Of a stretch of DNA of 64,000 nt, positions 7,931 through 16,375 are shown piece by piece. The DNA lies in contig NZ_JACJHR010000031.1 of NCBI RefSeq assembly GCF_014174495.1, positions 37,480-101,479 on the forward strand, read 5' to 3'. The first letter of the stretch is position 1. Each line of letters starts with the position of its first letter. This DNA is from Amycolatopsis echigonensis. Its GTDB lineage: Bacteria > Actinomycetota > Actinomycetes > Mycobacteriales > Pseudonocardiaceae. Made by a program: the position numbers and the translations under genes. The notes under the pieces are model-generated. The model worked only from the letters and a program-made list of their open reading frames with translations, did no database searches and had not been told where the DNA came from.

Positions 7931-8944
7931 GTGCGGTACAAGATCACTATGCTCGTTTCCGAGGCACAGCAAGCGTTCTTCGCGGCACGGCGGCCGCGCA
8001 AGGACTCGCCGCACACCACTGCCGCCTACCGGCGGGACCTCGCCGGGATCACCGCTCTCCTGCAGGCGGAGCTGGGTCGCGACGAGGTGGACGTCGAAGA
8101 GCTGACCGCGCCGGTGCTGCGGGCCGCCTTCGGCGCGTTCGCCGACAACCACGCGAAAAGTTCGGTGTTGCGGGCGTGGTCGACGTGGAACCAGTTCCTC
8201 ACCTTCTGCGTGTCGGACGGACTGCTCCCGGGCAATCCGATGGGAGCAGTCGCGCGGCCCAAGACTCCCCCGCTCACGCCGAAACCCTTGCGGGGCGAGG
8301 AAACTCCCGAGCAACTGCTGACCGCGGCGGCCGACGGGGCCCGGCGCGCGCGGGATCCTTGGCCGGAGCGGGATGTGCTGGTTCTGGCGCTCGGGCTGGT
8401 CGCGGGCCTGCGGGCAGCGGAAATGCGCGCGCTCACGCCCCGGTCGGTGGTCGGGCGTGACGGTGAACTGCGGCTGCACGTCCACGGCAAGGGCAGCCGG
8501 GACCGCTCGATCCCGGTACAGCCGGCAATGGCGAAGCTGATCGAGGACTATCAGGCTTCGTGCCGCCGTCGCTTTCCCCGGCAGCGTTTCCCGGCGAGCG
8601 AACCGCTGCTGCGAGATCGGGCGGGCAACCCGATCGGCCGCGGCGCGCTGGAGTACCTGGTGAAGTCGTGCTACCGATGGGCAGGTCTGCACGACCGCGT
8701 GCCGACGGGCGCGAATCTTCACGCCTTGCGGCACACCTTCGCCACACGGCTGGCCGAAGACGGGGCTACCGCGTCGGAGATCATGTCCTTGCTGGGGCAC
8801 GCGAGCTTGGCGACGAGTCAGAACTACATCGAGGCGACCGGCCGGGAACAGCGAGCGGCCGCGGCGAGCAATCGGACCTATCGCGCGCTCAACGGGTTGT
8901 CTCGGAAAGAAGACACCGCGCGGGAGGCCGATGTGATTGCATGA
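7931..8944 (+). CDS. Tyrosine recombinase / site-specific integrase (XerC/D-like)
   Basis: 337 aa. An N-terminal SAM-like core-binding domain (about residues 8-105, SEAQQAFFAARRPRKDSPHT to the FLTFCVSDG segment) is followed by the catalytic domain. Catalytic residues are all visible: Arg in VAGLRAAEMRAL, Lys in HVHGKGSRDR, His-x-x-Arg in LHALRHTFATRL, His in LLGHASLATS, and nucleophile Tyr in SQNYIEATGR. The start is GTG 7931 (ATG 7949 is an alternative). The size fits a Xer-like or small-element recombinase rather than a phage integrase with an arm-binding domain. The preceding 667 bp contain several long palindromes that may be its sites. It overlaps the next gene by 8 bp. Confidence 0.9.
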   Translation: MRYKITMLVSEAQQAFFAARRPRKDSPHTTAAYRRDLAGITALLQAELGRDEVDVEELTAPVLRAAFGAFADNHAKSSVLRAWSTWNQFLTFCVSDGLLPGNPMGAVARPKTPPLTPKPLRGEETPEQLLTAAADGARRARDPWPERDVLVLALGLVAGLRAAEMRALTPRSVVGRDGELRLHVHGKGSRDRSIPVQPAMAKLIEDYQASCRRRFPRQRFPASEPLLRDRAGNPIGRGALEYLVKSCYRWAGLHDRVPTGANLHALRHTFATRLAEDGATASEIMSLLGHASLATSQNYIEATGREQRAAAASNRTYRALNGLSRKEDTAREADVIA

Positions 8945-9413
8945 GCGCGTGACTGACGAACCCTCGCGCATCGTGCGCGCCAGCCGAGAGATCGAGGCCC
9001 CCGCGGAGCGGATTTTCGAGCTGATCGCCGACCCGGCGCAGCAGCCGAGCTGGGACGGCAACGACAACTTGGCCGAGGCCGAGCCGGGCCAGCGGGTCCA
9101 TGCGGTCGGCGATGTGTTCACCATGACGCTGACGTACAGCGGTGTGCGGCGGAACCGCATCGTGGAGTTCGAGGAGGGTCGCCGGGTGGCCTGGCGGCCG
9201 TCGGAACCGGGCCGGGAGGAGCCGGGGCATCTGTGGCGCTGGGAACTGAAGCCGCTCAGCGCGACGCGGACCGAGGTGACACACACCTACGACTGGTCCG
9301 ACCTGGATCCCGACGACACGGGGCGGAACTCCCGCGCCCGGTCGACGACGGTCGAGATGCTGGAGTCGTCGCTGGAGAATCTGGCCAAGGCGGCGGAGCG
9401 TCCGCAGTCGTAG
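8937..9413 (+). CDS. SRPBCC (START/polyketide-cyclase-like) family protein
   Basis: 158 aa. Helix-grip fold pattern: SREIEAPAERIFELIADPAQ at the N-terminus, the W-x2 loop QPSWDGND, strands VGDVFTMTLTYSG and RIVEFEEGRRVAWRP, and the C-terminal helix EMLESSLENLAKAAE. These proteins bind hydrophobic ligands; no catalytic residues can be assigned. TTG 8937 is chosen because GGGAGG sits 9 nt upstream; GTG 8949 is an alternative. The 8-bp overlap with the recombinase gene implies translational coupling, an unusual pairing. Confidence 0.82.
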   Translation: MHERVTDEPSRIVRASREIEAPAERIFELIADPAQQPSWDGNDNLAEAEPGQRVHAVGDVFTMTLTYSGVRRNRIVEFEEGRRVAWRPSEPGREEPGHLWRWELKPLSATRTEVTHTYDWSDLDPDDTGRNSRARSTTVEMLESSLENLAKAAERPQS

Positions 9414-9722
9414 CCCGGGCGCGGGCCGTCTGAGCGCTGGCTCGCACCACGGGTGGGCTGGGCTTGGACGCCGCGACCCGTCGACAATGAATCGCGCAGA
9501 TGCTCCCCCGGGCTTATCTCCGACGCCGTGGAGTTGCCGCGTCCTGGGAAGGGGAGGGACCAGTTCAGCCTCTCCCCTGCGCCGGGCGGTTCGGCATTGT
9601 CCTTCCCGGTTCTCAGATGTCCGCGGTGGCGTGCCGCGCGCCGATGCGGCGGGCAAAGGCTGACTTCGCGATGATCCTGTCGACGGCGGAGCAACGCTGT
9701 CGTGGGTTTGTTGCCCGCTGGG
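9414..9722. other. 309-bp intergenic region with no gene recognised
   Basis: Lies between the SRPBCC gene (+) and the MerR pseudogene (-), both ending here. A modest hairpin (AGGGGAG at 9550-9556 with CTCCCCT at 9572-9578) could act as a terminator; nothing else stands out. Confidence 0.4.
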
Positions 9723-10370
9723 CTATCGGTGTGCGCGCAAGGCGGCGGCCAGCCATGCGAAAGCAGGCACGCTGCGGGGTTCCCGCGGGCGATTGTTGAG
9801 CAGGCTCACCAGCTCCCGGTACCGTTCGGCGACCAGGTCGAGCCAGTCGAGCAGTGCTTCGGCGTCGCTGAGATCAGCGGGCACGATGCGGTCGAGGACC
9901 ACGTGCCCGGCGTCCGATCCCGGTGCCATTCCCTGCTCGACCGCGGGGCGGGCGTGCTCGAGGACCGATGGCCGGATGTTGAGGCCAAATTCGATGCGGT
10001 TGTCGATTTCGCCACGGAGCACCATCTGCCGCATCGCGCGGCGGAAGTCGTCGTCGGAGACGAGTTCGGCCAGTTCTCCCTACGCGTCCACTTGCTCTGA
10101 GGTCGGATCGTCGGGCAACTGCGGCGGCATCTCTCGCATGAACTCGGCGATGTCGATGAGCCGTTGCCGCTCGCGGGCGGGCAGTCGGGCGAGCTCGTAC
10201 ATCAGGGCCGGTCCTTCGGCCTGGTTGTTTCGGCCGAGGGCGTTGCGCAGGACCGCCCGGTTGAAAGGCCGTATTACTCCGCTGTCGGACCAGAACCGGA
10301 TAGTGCGCGCGGACAACCCCGTGCGGCGCGCGAGCTCGCCTATCGGGTAGCGGTCGGTCTCCTGGCCCAT
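9723..10370 (-). pseudogene. MerR family regulator, decayed (internal deletion plus premature TAG)
   Basis: The N-terminal HTH reads normally (YPIGELARRTGLSARTIRFW), but the sequence jumps after SGVIRPFN into RAVLRNALGRNN. This skips the wing (the usual YRLYD region) and the dimerisation helix, a loss of roughly 60-70 codons. The frame then continues (LARLPARERQRLIDIAEFM) to ...SEQVDA, where a TAG at 10080-10082 replaces what family pattern suggests was a Trp codon (TGG). The same frame resumes at once (GELAELVSDDDFRRAMRQMV) and runs to 9723. Two independent lesions in one frame indicate a non-functional gene. Start ATG 10370. Confidence 0.82.
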
Positions 10371-10434
10371 GGGCTCACCCTGCACCTGTCACCCTGGTGG
10401 AAGGTCAACTCGAATCTCTGGTCGCGCGGGGACC

Positions 10435-10815
10435 TCAGCGAAGCTGTTCGAGATCCTTCGCCGCCGCCGCGATCTCCTCCGCGAGCTGACGCAGCTCCCC
10501 TGCCGACGCGCCGTCCTGGGCGGCGGTCACGATGTCCTCCGCCGCGCAGCGCAGCTGGAAGAGCCGGTCCTGGAGCGCGGCGATCTCGGTGTCCGACAGC
10601 ACGACCGCGTCTTCGGGCAGGCCGCTGCGCTGCAGGGCGGTCCGGCGTTCGTAGGCGCGCTGACGGCAGGACTGTCCGCAGTAGCGCCGGCGGCGTCCGA
10701 CGTTGCCCGCTTCGGGCAGGCGGCGTCCGCACCAGCCGCAGTGTTTCGGGGCGTTCGTGCGGCGGGGCACGACGCGTTCGTCGCCGGTCAGAGCGTGTTC
10801 GGCCAGTTCCCTCAC
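10435..10815 (-). CDS. Conserved hypothetical protein with a treble-clef-like Cys cluster
   Basis: 126 aa. A central Cys4 motif, HCGWCGRRLPEAG then RRRYCGQSCRQRAYERR, should bind one zinc. The basic RQRAYERR tail is shared by small actinobacterial proteins annotated as hypothetical or MYM/FCS-like. The C-terminal ~60 residues are a heptad-like helix (SDTEIAALQDRLFQLRCAAE and beyond) that probably forms a coiled coil. GTG start at 10815. It is divergent from the GDPD gene. It may bind nucleic acid; the function is unknown. Confidence 0.7.
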   Translation of the reverse strand: MRELAEHALTGDERVVPRRTNAPKHCGWCGRRLPEAGNVGRRRRYCGQSCRQRAYERRTALQRSGLPEDAVVLSDTEIAALQDRLFQLRCAAEDIVTAAQDGASAGELRQLAEEIAAAAKDLEQLR

Positions 10816-10881
10816 CCGCCGGACTCTAGCTGTCCATCACGTTCTCACGACGGGGCCACACCGATGGCGCAGACTGGAAGC

Positions 10882-11658
10882 ATGCGTCCACCGTTTCCGT
10901 ACCTCGCCGACTCGCTCCCCCGCGCCTTCGCCCACCGCGGCTGGCACATCGGCGATCTGGAGGGGCTGGAGAACTCGTTGCCGGCGTTCCAGCGCGCGGT
11001 GGCCGAGGGGTACCGCTATCTGGAGACCGATGTGCACGCCACGTCGGACGGCGTGGTCGTCGTCCATCACGACGCGACGCTCGATCGCACCACCGACGGG
11101 CGAGGCGCGATCGCGACTCAGATCTGGGCGCAGCTCAAGGACGTGAAGATCGACGGCCGGGCGCCGTTGTCGCGGCTGGAGGATCTGCTCGAGGAGCTGC
11201 CGGACGCGTTTTTCAACATCGACGTCAAGGCCGACAGCGCGGTGGTTCCGTTCGTGCGGACGCTGGAGCGGACCGGGGCGATCGAGCGGGTCGCCGCGGC
11301 GTCCTTTTCGGACGGCAGGCTCGCCCGGCTGCGGCGGCTGGCCGGGCCGAAGCTGCTGACCGCGATGGGGCCGCGGTCGGCGTTCCTGTTGTGGGCGAGC
11401 GGCCGGGCTCCGCTGCTGCAGACGAGCCGCTTCGCGGCGGGCTGGCTCGCGCAGGTACCGGTGCGGCAGGGGCCGTTGACGGTGGTCAACCAGGCGTTCG
11501 TCAAGTCGGCGGTGCGGCGCGGGTTCGAGGTGCACACGTGGACGATCGACGACGCGGACCAGATGCGGACGCTGCTGGACCTCGGCGTGCACGGGATCGT
11601 CACCGACCGGCCGGATCTGCTGCGCGAGGTGCTGCGGGAGCGGGGTGCGTGGAAGTAG
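10882..11658 (+). CDS. Glycerophosphodiester phosphodiesterase
   Basis: 258 aa, cytosolic GDPD size with no signal peptide. Active-site motifs are AHRGWHIGDLEGLENSLPAF (catalytic His, metal Glu), YLETDVHATSDGVVVVHHD (metal Glu/Asp and second catalytic His), and a late barrel strand VHTWTIDDADQM. It hydrolyses glycerophosphodiesters to glycerol-3-phosphate and an alcohol. ATG 10882 is preferred over ATG 10864 because GGAAG lies 5 nt upstream of it. The following WYL regulator begins 40 bp after the stop, so co-transcription is possible. Confidence 0.9.
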   Translation: MRPPFPYLADSLPRAFAHRGWHIGDLEGLENSLPAFQRAVAEGYRYLETDVHATSDGVVVVHHDATLDRTTDGRGAIATQIWAQLKDVKIDGRAPLSRLEDLLEELPDAFFNIDVKADSAVVPFVRTLERTGAIERVAAASFSDGRLARLRRLAGPKLLTAMGPRSAFLLWASGRAPLLQTSRFAAGWLAQVPVRQGPLTVVNQAFVKSAVRRGFEVHTWTIDDADQMRTLLDLGVHGIVTDRPDLLREVLRERGAWK

Positions 11659-11698
11659 CGGACCGGACCTGACCGCTATTCGAGGCAGGATCGGCGGC

Positions 11699-12697
11699 GT
11701 GCCGAAGACCTCCGCGCGGTTGTTGTCGCTGCTTTCGTTGCTCCAGTCGCGGCGGGATTGGCCGGGCGCGCTGCTGGCCGAGCGGCTGGAGGTCAGTCCG
11801 CGCACGGTGCGCCGGGACGTCGACCGGTTGCGGGAGCTCGGCTATCCGATCGTCACGACTAAGGGGCCGGACGGCGGTTATCGGCTCGACGCCGGGGCGC
11901 AGCTTCCGCCGCTGTTGTTCGACGACGACCAGGCGGTCGCGCTGGCGATCGCGTTGCCGGCCGCGACCGGGGCGGGGATCGAGGAGGCGGCCGAGCGGGC
12001 GTTGCAGACTGTGCGGCAGGTGATGCCCGCGCGGCTGCGGCATCGCGTCGACGCCTTGAGCTTCACCGCCGTCGAACGCCCGGCACCCAGCGTGGATCCG
12101 CGGACTCTCGTCGCGTTGAGCACCGCAGTGCGTGCCCGAGAGGTGCTCCGGTTCGATTACGCCCCAACGGATACGCCGCCTCGGCGCGTGGAGCCGCACC
12201 ATCTCGTCACGTGGGGCCAGCGCTGGTATCTGGTCGCTTGGGATCTCGATCGCGAGGACTGGCGCATCTTCCGCGCGGACCGGATCACGTCGCGTACGCC
12301 CACCGGGCCGAAGTTCGCGGACCGCGGGCTGGCCGACGTCGCCGCGTTCGTCGCCGCCCGGTTCCGCGGGACGGATCTGTCGGGCGAATGGCCCTGCCGC
12401 GGCGAGGTGATCTTGCATCTGCCGGCGACGGAAGCGGCGAGCTACCTGAGCGACGGCGTCATCGAGGCGCTCGGGCCGGAGCGGTGCCGGGTGAGTCTCG
12501 GGGCTTGGTCGTGGCGCGGGCTGGCCGCGTCGTTCGGCCGGGTCGACGCCGACATCGAAGTCGTCGGCCCGGCCGAACTGAACACGGCGTTCCGGCAGCT
12601 CGCCGCGCGCTACGCCGAGGCGGCGCGGGTCAGCGAGGAGCCTTGCCTTCCCACGCGGCCTTCCACGTCTTCGGGCCCAGCCGGCCCGAATCGTTGA
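11699..12697 (+). CDS. WYL-domain (YafY-type) transcriptional regulator
   Basis: 332 aa. The N-terminal DeoR-like HTH_11 domain (SARLLSLLSLLQSRRDWPG, then SPRTVRRDVDRLRELGYPI) is followed by the WYL domain (LRFDYAPTD, then VTWGQRWYLVAWDLDREDW), where W-Y-L forms the ligand-binding core. The C-terminal WCX extension follows (RGEVILHLPATEAASYL). GTG 11699 is chosen, with AGGA upstream and the HTH starting at residue 4. The last 68 bp overlap the convergent Rpf-like gene. WYL proteins sense nucleotides or DNA-damage signals; the target here is unknown. Confidence 0.9.
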   Translation: MPKTSARLLSLLSLLQSRRDWPGALLAERLEVSPRTVRRDVDRLRELGYPIVTTKGPDGGYRLDAGAQLPPLLFDDDQAVALAIALPAATGAGIEEAAERALQTVRQVMPARLRHRVDALSFTAVERPAPSVDPRTLVALSTAVRAREVLRFDYAPTDTPPRRVEPHHLVTWGQRWYLVAWDLDREDWRIFRADRITSRTPTGPKFADRGLADVAAFVAARFRGTDLSGEWPCRGEVILHLPATEAASYLSDGVIEALGPERCRVSLGAWSWRGLAASFGRVDADIEVVGPAELNTAFRQLAARYAEAARVSEEPCLPTRPSTSSGPAGPNR

Positions 12698-13334
12698 TGC
12701 CGTTGGCGCGCTGCAGGTCGAGGACCGCGGTGCGGGTCTTGTCGTAGTAGCAGCCGGTGCCGTTGAAGCCGTAGCCGAAGGCGTTCATCCGCAGCTGGAA
12801 GGTGCGCAGCGCGGGGGCGCAGTCGCCGTAGGCGTAGACGAGGCCGGGCCAGGCGGGAGTCGCGCCGGGCGGTCCCGGCGGCGGAGTGGGCTGGGGCCGG
12901 GGCGCGGGCGGGGTCGGAAGCCCGCCGCCGCCGATGTAGGCGGCCTCTTCCCAGGCGGGGACGCGCTTGCTGCGGGCGTCGCCGTCGTTGGACAGCCCGA
13001 GCATGCCGCCGCATTCCCAGGGCTGCCAGCCGCGCATCCGGTACAGGTAGAGCGCGCGGTAGTCCTGCTCGCGGGGGCTGGCCTGGTCGGGGCGGCCCTG
13101 GCCGCCGACGCTGCGCCAGGTGGGGATGTCGAACTGGTAGGCGCCGTAGTAGCCGTTGCCGGTATTGATCGAGTAGCGGCCGCTCGATTCGCACATGCGG
13201 AGCTTGGCCCAGATGCCCGAGGCGGGGTCCGCGGAGGCGGCGCCGGTGACGACGAGTTCCATGCCGAGGACAGCGACCACGAGCAGCAAGGCTCTGGCTG
13301 CGGCCCGTCTGGCAGTGCGAACGCGAGTGGTCAT
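12630..13334 (-). CDS. Resuscitation-promoting-factor-like secreted transglycosylase with peptidoglycan-binding domain
   Basis: 234 aa. An Ala-rich signal peptide (ARALLLVVAVLGMELVVTGA, cleavage near ASA-DP) precedes an Rpf/transglycosylase-like domain: IWAKLRMCESSGRYSINTGN contains the catalytic Glu, followed by GYYGAYQFDIPTWRSVGG. A Pro-rich linker (PPAPRPQPTPPPGPPG) leads to a C-terminal peptidoglycan-binding module (FQLRMNAFGYGF to VLDLQRANGINDSG). It should act in the cell wall on peptidoglycan during growth or resuscitation. ATG 13334 matches the signal-peptide start. The 3' end overlaps the convergent WYL gene by 68 bp. Confidence 0.9.
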   Translation of the reverse strand: MTTRVRTARRAAARALLLVVAVLGMELVVTGAASADPASGIWAKLRMCESSGRYSINTGNGYYGAYQFDIPTWRSVGGQGRPDQASPREQDYRALYLYRMRGWQPWECGGMLGLSNDGDARSKRVPAWEEAAYIGGGGLPTPPAPRPQPTPPPGPPGATPAWPGLVYAYGDCAPALRTFQLRMNAFGYGFNGTGCYYDKTRTAVLDLQRANGINDSGRLGPKTWKAAWEGKAPR

Positions 13335-13582
13335 GCCACGCACACTAAGCACGTGACTCATGGACCACAAGAGTCACACCACGCACAGCAGTCTCACATG
13401 ACACGCCCGGATATCGCGGCAGCGACACGCCCGGCCCGGCGTGTCGCGCGGTCCGCCGCGCGGCGTGGCGGAACCGGAAGCGACGAACCGGACACGGTTT
13501 GCCCCCTTCGGCGGTACCGACCGGGCCCGCGCCAGTAATGTCCGGCGCGACCTGGAGATTCGCACCGAACGAGGAGCCGTGG
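13335..13582. other. Divergent intergenic region with two inverted repeats
   Basis: Between the Rpf-like gene and the MFS gene. GTGACTC-N11-GAGTCAC (13353-13377) lies in the Rpf leader, 19 bp before its ATG. A 10-bp stem (arms 13422-13431 and 13438-13447, CGGCCC loop) lies mid-region, and the motif ACACGCCCGG occurs twice. I looked for a c-di-AMP (ydaO) riboswitch, common before rpf genes, and did not find its conserved core. Confidence 0.45.
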
Positions 13583-14983
13583 ATGACGCTGGCCGAGACC
13601 AGGGACAGCAAGCGGGAACGGTGGGGCTGGTACTTCTACGACTGGGCCAATTCGCCGTTCTACTCGTCGGTCACGACGGTGTTCGGGGCGCTCTACATGA
13701 GCTCCGTAGCGGCCGCGGACGCGAAGCAGAACATCACCCTTAACGGGGACAGGGCTTGCCTCAACGCGGCCGGAGCCGACGACAAGCTCAACCACTGCGA
13801 CGTGTCGCTGTTCGGCCTCCACTTCCCCGCCGGATCGCTGTGGGGCTACCTGCTGTCGGTGGCGACCGTGGTGCAGGTTCTGGTGCTGCCGATCGCGGGC
13901 GCGGTGGCCGACCGCAGCCGCAACAAGCGCACGATCCTCGGCTGGTTCGCCGTGCTCGGCGCGGCGGCGTCGGCGCTGATGTTCTTCATGGCCGGTTCGG
14001 ACTGGCAGCTGGGCGCGGCGCTGTTCGTCCTCGCGAACATCGGGTACGGCGGTTCGCTGGTCGTCTACTACTCGTTCCTGGTGGACATCGCGACGCCGGA
14101 CGAGCGCGACGACGTTTCGGCCACGGGCTGGGCATTCGGCTACCTCGGGGGCGGGCTCGCGCTCGCGCTGCAGCTCGCCTTCTATCTCAGCCGCGAATCC
14201 CTCGGCATCGACACCGGTCTCGCGGTCCGGATCTGCTTTCTCACCTCGGGCATCTGGTGGGCCGTGTTCACTGTCCCGACCCTGCGCCGGCTCCCCCGCG
14301 TCCACGTGCCGACCGCGACCGCGCGCGGTGTCTCGGTGCTGCGGGCCGGTTTCGGCGAGCTGCGCCAGACGCTCGGCGAGGCGAAGGCGTATCCGCTCAC
14401 GCTCGCCTTCCTCGGCAGCTACCTGCTTTTCGCGGACGGGATCAACACCGTCGTCACGGTCTCGGCGCAGTACGGGAAGGACGAGCTGCGGTTCTCCGAC
14501 GAGGTGTTGATCATCACGGTGCTGGTGATCCAGTTCCTCGCCTACGCGGGCGGCGTCCTGCACGGCCTGCTCGCGCGACGCCTGGGCGCGAAACGGACGA
14601 TCCTGGTCAGTCTCGTGCTCTGGGTCGTGGTCCTCGGCGGGGCGTACTTCGTGCAGCCGAAGCAGCCGCTGCAGTTCTTCGCCGTGGCGATCGGCATCGG
14701 GCTGGTGCTGGGCGGGACGAACGCGCTGGCCAGGTCGCTGTTCAGCCAGATGATCCCGGCGGGGAAGGACGCGCAGTACTACTCGCTCTACGTCGTCGGC
14801 GAGAAGGGCACGTCGTGGCTCGGGCCGCTGGTGTTCGCCGGCGTCGGGCAGGCGACCGGGTCGTTCCGGCTGGCGATCGTCGCGCTCGTGGTGTTCTTCG
14901 TGCTCGGGTTCGTGTTCGTCGCGCTGGTGCCGGTGCGGCGCGCGATCGCGGCCGCCGGCAACCGTCCGCCGGAGGTGCTGTGA
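13583..14983 (+). CDS. MFS transporter, UMF1/Atg22-like
   Basis: 466 aa, about 12 membrane segments. The opening WGWYFYDWANSPFYSSVTT is the hallmark of the UMF1/Atg22 (YxiO) family. It is followed by an extracytoplasmic loop with two cysteines (ACLNAAGADDKLNHCDVS), then VLPIAGAVADRSRNKRTILG, the MFS loop 2-3. ATG 13583 has GAGGAG seven nt upstream; an upstream extension has no domain. The substrate is unknown; Atg22 relatives export amino acids. Thymidine kinase begins 22 bp downstream, so the two may be co-transcribed. Confidence 0.88.
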   Translation: MTLAETRDSKRERWGWYFYDWANSPFYSSVTTVFGALYMSSVAAADAKQNITLNGDRACLNAAGADDKLNHCDVSLFGLHFPAGSLWGYLLSVATVVQVLVLPIAGAVADRSRNKRTILGWFAVLGAAASALMFFMAGSDWQLGAALFVLANIGYGGSLVVYYSFLVDIATPDERDDVSATGWAFGYLGGGLALALQLAFYLSRESLGIDTGLAVRICFLTSGIWWAVFTVPTLRRLPRVHVPTATARGVSVLRAGFGELRQTLGEAKAYPLTLAFLGSYLLFADGINTVVTVSAQYGKDELRFSDEVLIITVLVIQFLAYAGGVLHGLLARRLGAKRTILVSLVLWVVVLGGAYFVQPKQPLQFFAVAIGIGLVLGGTNALARSLFSQMIPAGKDAQYYSLYVVGEKGTSWLGPLVFAGVGQATGSFRLAIVALVVFFVLGFVFVALVPVRRAIAAAGNRPPEVL

Positions 14984-15005
14984 GGCCCCGATAGGGTCGG
15001 TCGTC

Positions 15006-15767
15006 GTGACCGCTGCAGACGACGTTGTGCTCGACGACCCCACCGACGCGCTTTCCGCGGCCCCGCCCGCCGGGGCCCGGCGCAACGGTCCCGCGCGGGG
15101 ACGGCTGAAGTTCTGCTACGGCCCGATGGACTGCGGGAAGTCGACGCTGGCGCTGCAGATCGACCACAACCACGCGCGCCAGGGGCGGCGCGGCCTGGTG
15201 CTGGTCCGCCACGACCGGTCCGGCGCGCCGCAGATCACCAGCCGGATCGGCATCGCGCGGCGGGCGACCGAGGTCGCGACCGGCACCGACCTGCGGGATC
15301 TGGTGCGCGAGCAGTGGGCGCGCGGGCAGCACGTGGACTACGTGATCGTGGACGAGGCGCAGTTCCTCTCCCCCGACCAGGTCGACCAGCTCGCCGAACT
15401 CGCCGACGAGGCCGGCATCGACGTGTACTGCTTCGGCATCGCGACCGACTTCCGCAGCCGGCTGTTCCCCGGAGCGGCCCGGCTGTTCGAAATCGCCGAC
15501 GATCTCCAGCCGGTCCAGGTCGAGGTGCTCTGCTGGTGCGGGCTGCCCGGCCGGTTCAACGCGCGGGTCCGCGACGACGTGATTCTCCGCGAGGGGGACA
15601 CCGTGGTGGTGGCTGATACCGAACACTCTGTAGTTGAATCTTCAGCTTCAGCACGGTCTGATGCCGAAACGGTCACGGTCCGTTATCAGGTACTGTGCCG
15701 CCTCCACTTCCGCTCGGGGGATCTGGGACCCGCCGCCGCCCAGCACGGTCAGTTACGGTTGTCCTAA
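15006..15767 (+). CDS. tdk: Thymidine kinase (type II)
   Basis: 253 aa. Salvage enzyme phosphorylating thymidine with ATP. The P-loop is GPMDCGKST (residues 39-47), Walker B/lasso entry is VDEAQF (115-120), and the FGIATDFRSRLFPGA segment matches the TK1 lasso. The substrate-loop cysteines are atypical: VLCWCGLPGRFNARV and YQVLCRLHF replace the usual paired CxxC zinc ligands, so zinc binding may be partial. A disordered ~30-aa N-terminus (starting GTG 15006) precedes the core. It is probably co-transcribed with the MFS gene. Confidence 0.88.
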   Translation: MTAADDVVLDDPTDALSAAPPAGARRNGPARGRLKFCYGPMDCGKSTLALQIDHNHARQGRRGLVLVRHDRSGAPQITSRIGIARRATEVATGTDLRDLVREQWARGQHVDYVIVDEAQFLSPDQVDQLAELADEAGIDVYCFGIATDFRSRLFPGAARLFEIADDLQPVQVEVLCWCGLPGRFNARVRDDVILREGDTVVVADTEHSVVESSASARSDAETVTVRYQVLCRLHFRSGDLGPAAAQHGQLRLS

Positions 15768-15829
15768 CGCTAACCTAACTAGCCCGACTGGGGGATATCC
15801 GCACTAAGAAGGCGGTATCCGCGTCACGT

Positions 15830-15853
15830 CAGAGGGCGAAACGACTCCCTCTG
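15830..15853 (+). terminator. Weak hairpin after tdk
   Basis: CAGAGGG (15830-15836) pairs with CCCTCTG (15847-15853) around a 10-nt loop, 63 bp after the tdk stop. There is no T-tract; a weak terminator candidate only. Confidence 0.3.
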
Positions 15854-15910
15854 GAGGAAGCTGAAGACCACGGGTGACGCAGCTCATCGTGAGCAGTGAC
15901 ATGGCGTGCC

Positions 15911-15937
15911 GGGAATCTCTCGGGCACTGTGTTCGTT
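15911..15937 (+). promoter_or_regulatory. Sigma-R-type promoter of rbpA
   Basis: GGGAAT (15911-15916), an 18-bp spacer, then GTT (15935-15937): an exact fit to the actinobacterial sigma-R/SigH consensus GGGAAT-N18-GTT. The expected start near 15944 gives a ~50-nt leader to the rbpA ATG at 15994. In Streptomyces coelicolor rbpA is a known sigma-R target induced by thiol-oxidative stress, so the same control is inferred here. Confidence 0.85.
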
Positions 15938-15993
15938 GCATAGGGTGAGCATCACCCTGGCTCCACCCGGAGCTGACTGAAAGGAATCCCACT

Positions 15994-16341
15994 ATGGCCG
16001 ACCGTGTTCTCCGTGGAAGCCGGCTGGGAGCGGTCAGCTACGAGACCGACCGCAATCACGATCTCGCTCCGCGCCGTACCGTGCGCTACTCCTGCCCCAA
16101 GAACCACGAGTTCGAGGTGCCGTTCTCCGACGACGCCGAGATCCCGACGGTGTGGGAGTGCCGCCTGCACGGCAGCGAATCCGAGATCGTCGACGGCGGG
16201 CAGCCCGAGCAAAAAAAGGTCAAGCCCCCCAGGACGCACTGGGACATGCTGCTGGAGCGCCGCTCCATCCCCGAGCTCGAGGACCTGCTGAACGAACGTC
16301 TCGCCGAGCTCAAGGGACGCCGGACCAGCCGGTCCGCTTGA
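15994..16341 (+). CDS. rbpA: RNA polymerase-binding protein RbpA
   Basis: 115 aa, normal length. It binds RNA polymerase holoenzyme with the primary sigma factor and stabilises open complexes; in Streptomyces its loss raises rifampicin sensitivity. Visible parts: N-terminal tail (MADRVLRGSRLGAVSYETDR); core domain with Cys34, His38, Cys56 and His59 (CPKNH and CRLHG), placed like the zinc ligands of the S. coelicolor protein; basic linker (EQKKVKPPRTHWDM); and the sigma-interaction helix (SIPELEDLLNERLAELKGRR). It is monocistronic between a sigma-R promoter and a strong terminator. Confidence 0.96.
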   Translation: MADRVLRGSRLGAVSYETDRNHDLAPRRTVRYSCPKNHEFEVPFSDDAEIPTVWECRLHGSESEIVDGGQPEQKKVKPPRTHWDMLLERRSIPELEDLLNERLAELKGRRTSRSA

Positions 16342-16375
16342 GCCTCGGCCAGTAGCTGGCTCCCACCACCGAACA

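Noticed and set aside
13335..13582. c-di-AMP (ydaO) riboswitch before the Rpf-like gene
   Set aside because: The conserved core segments were not found; only two simple inverted repeats are present.
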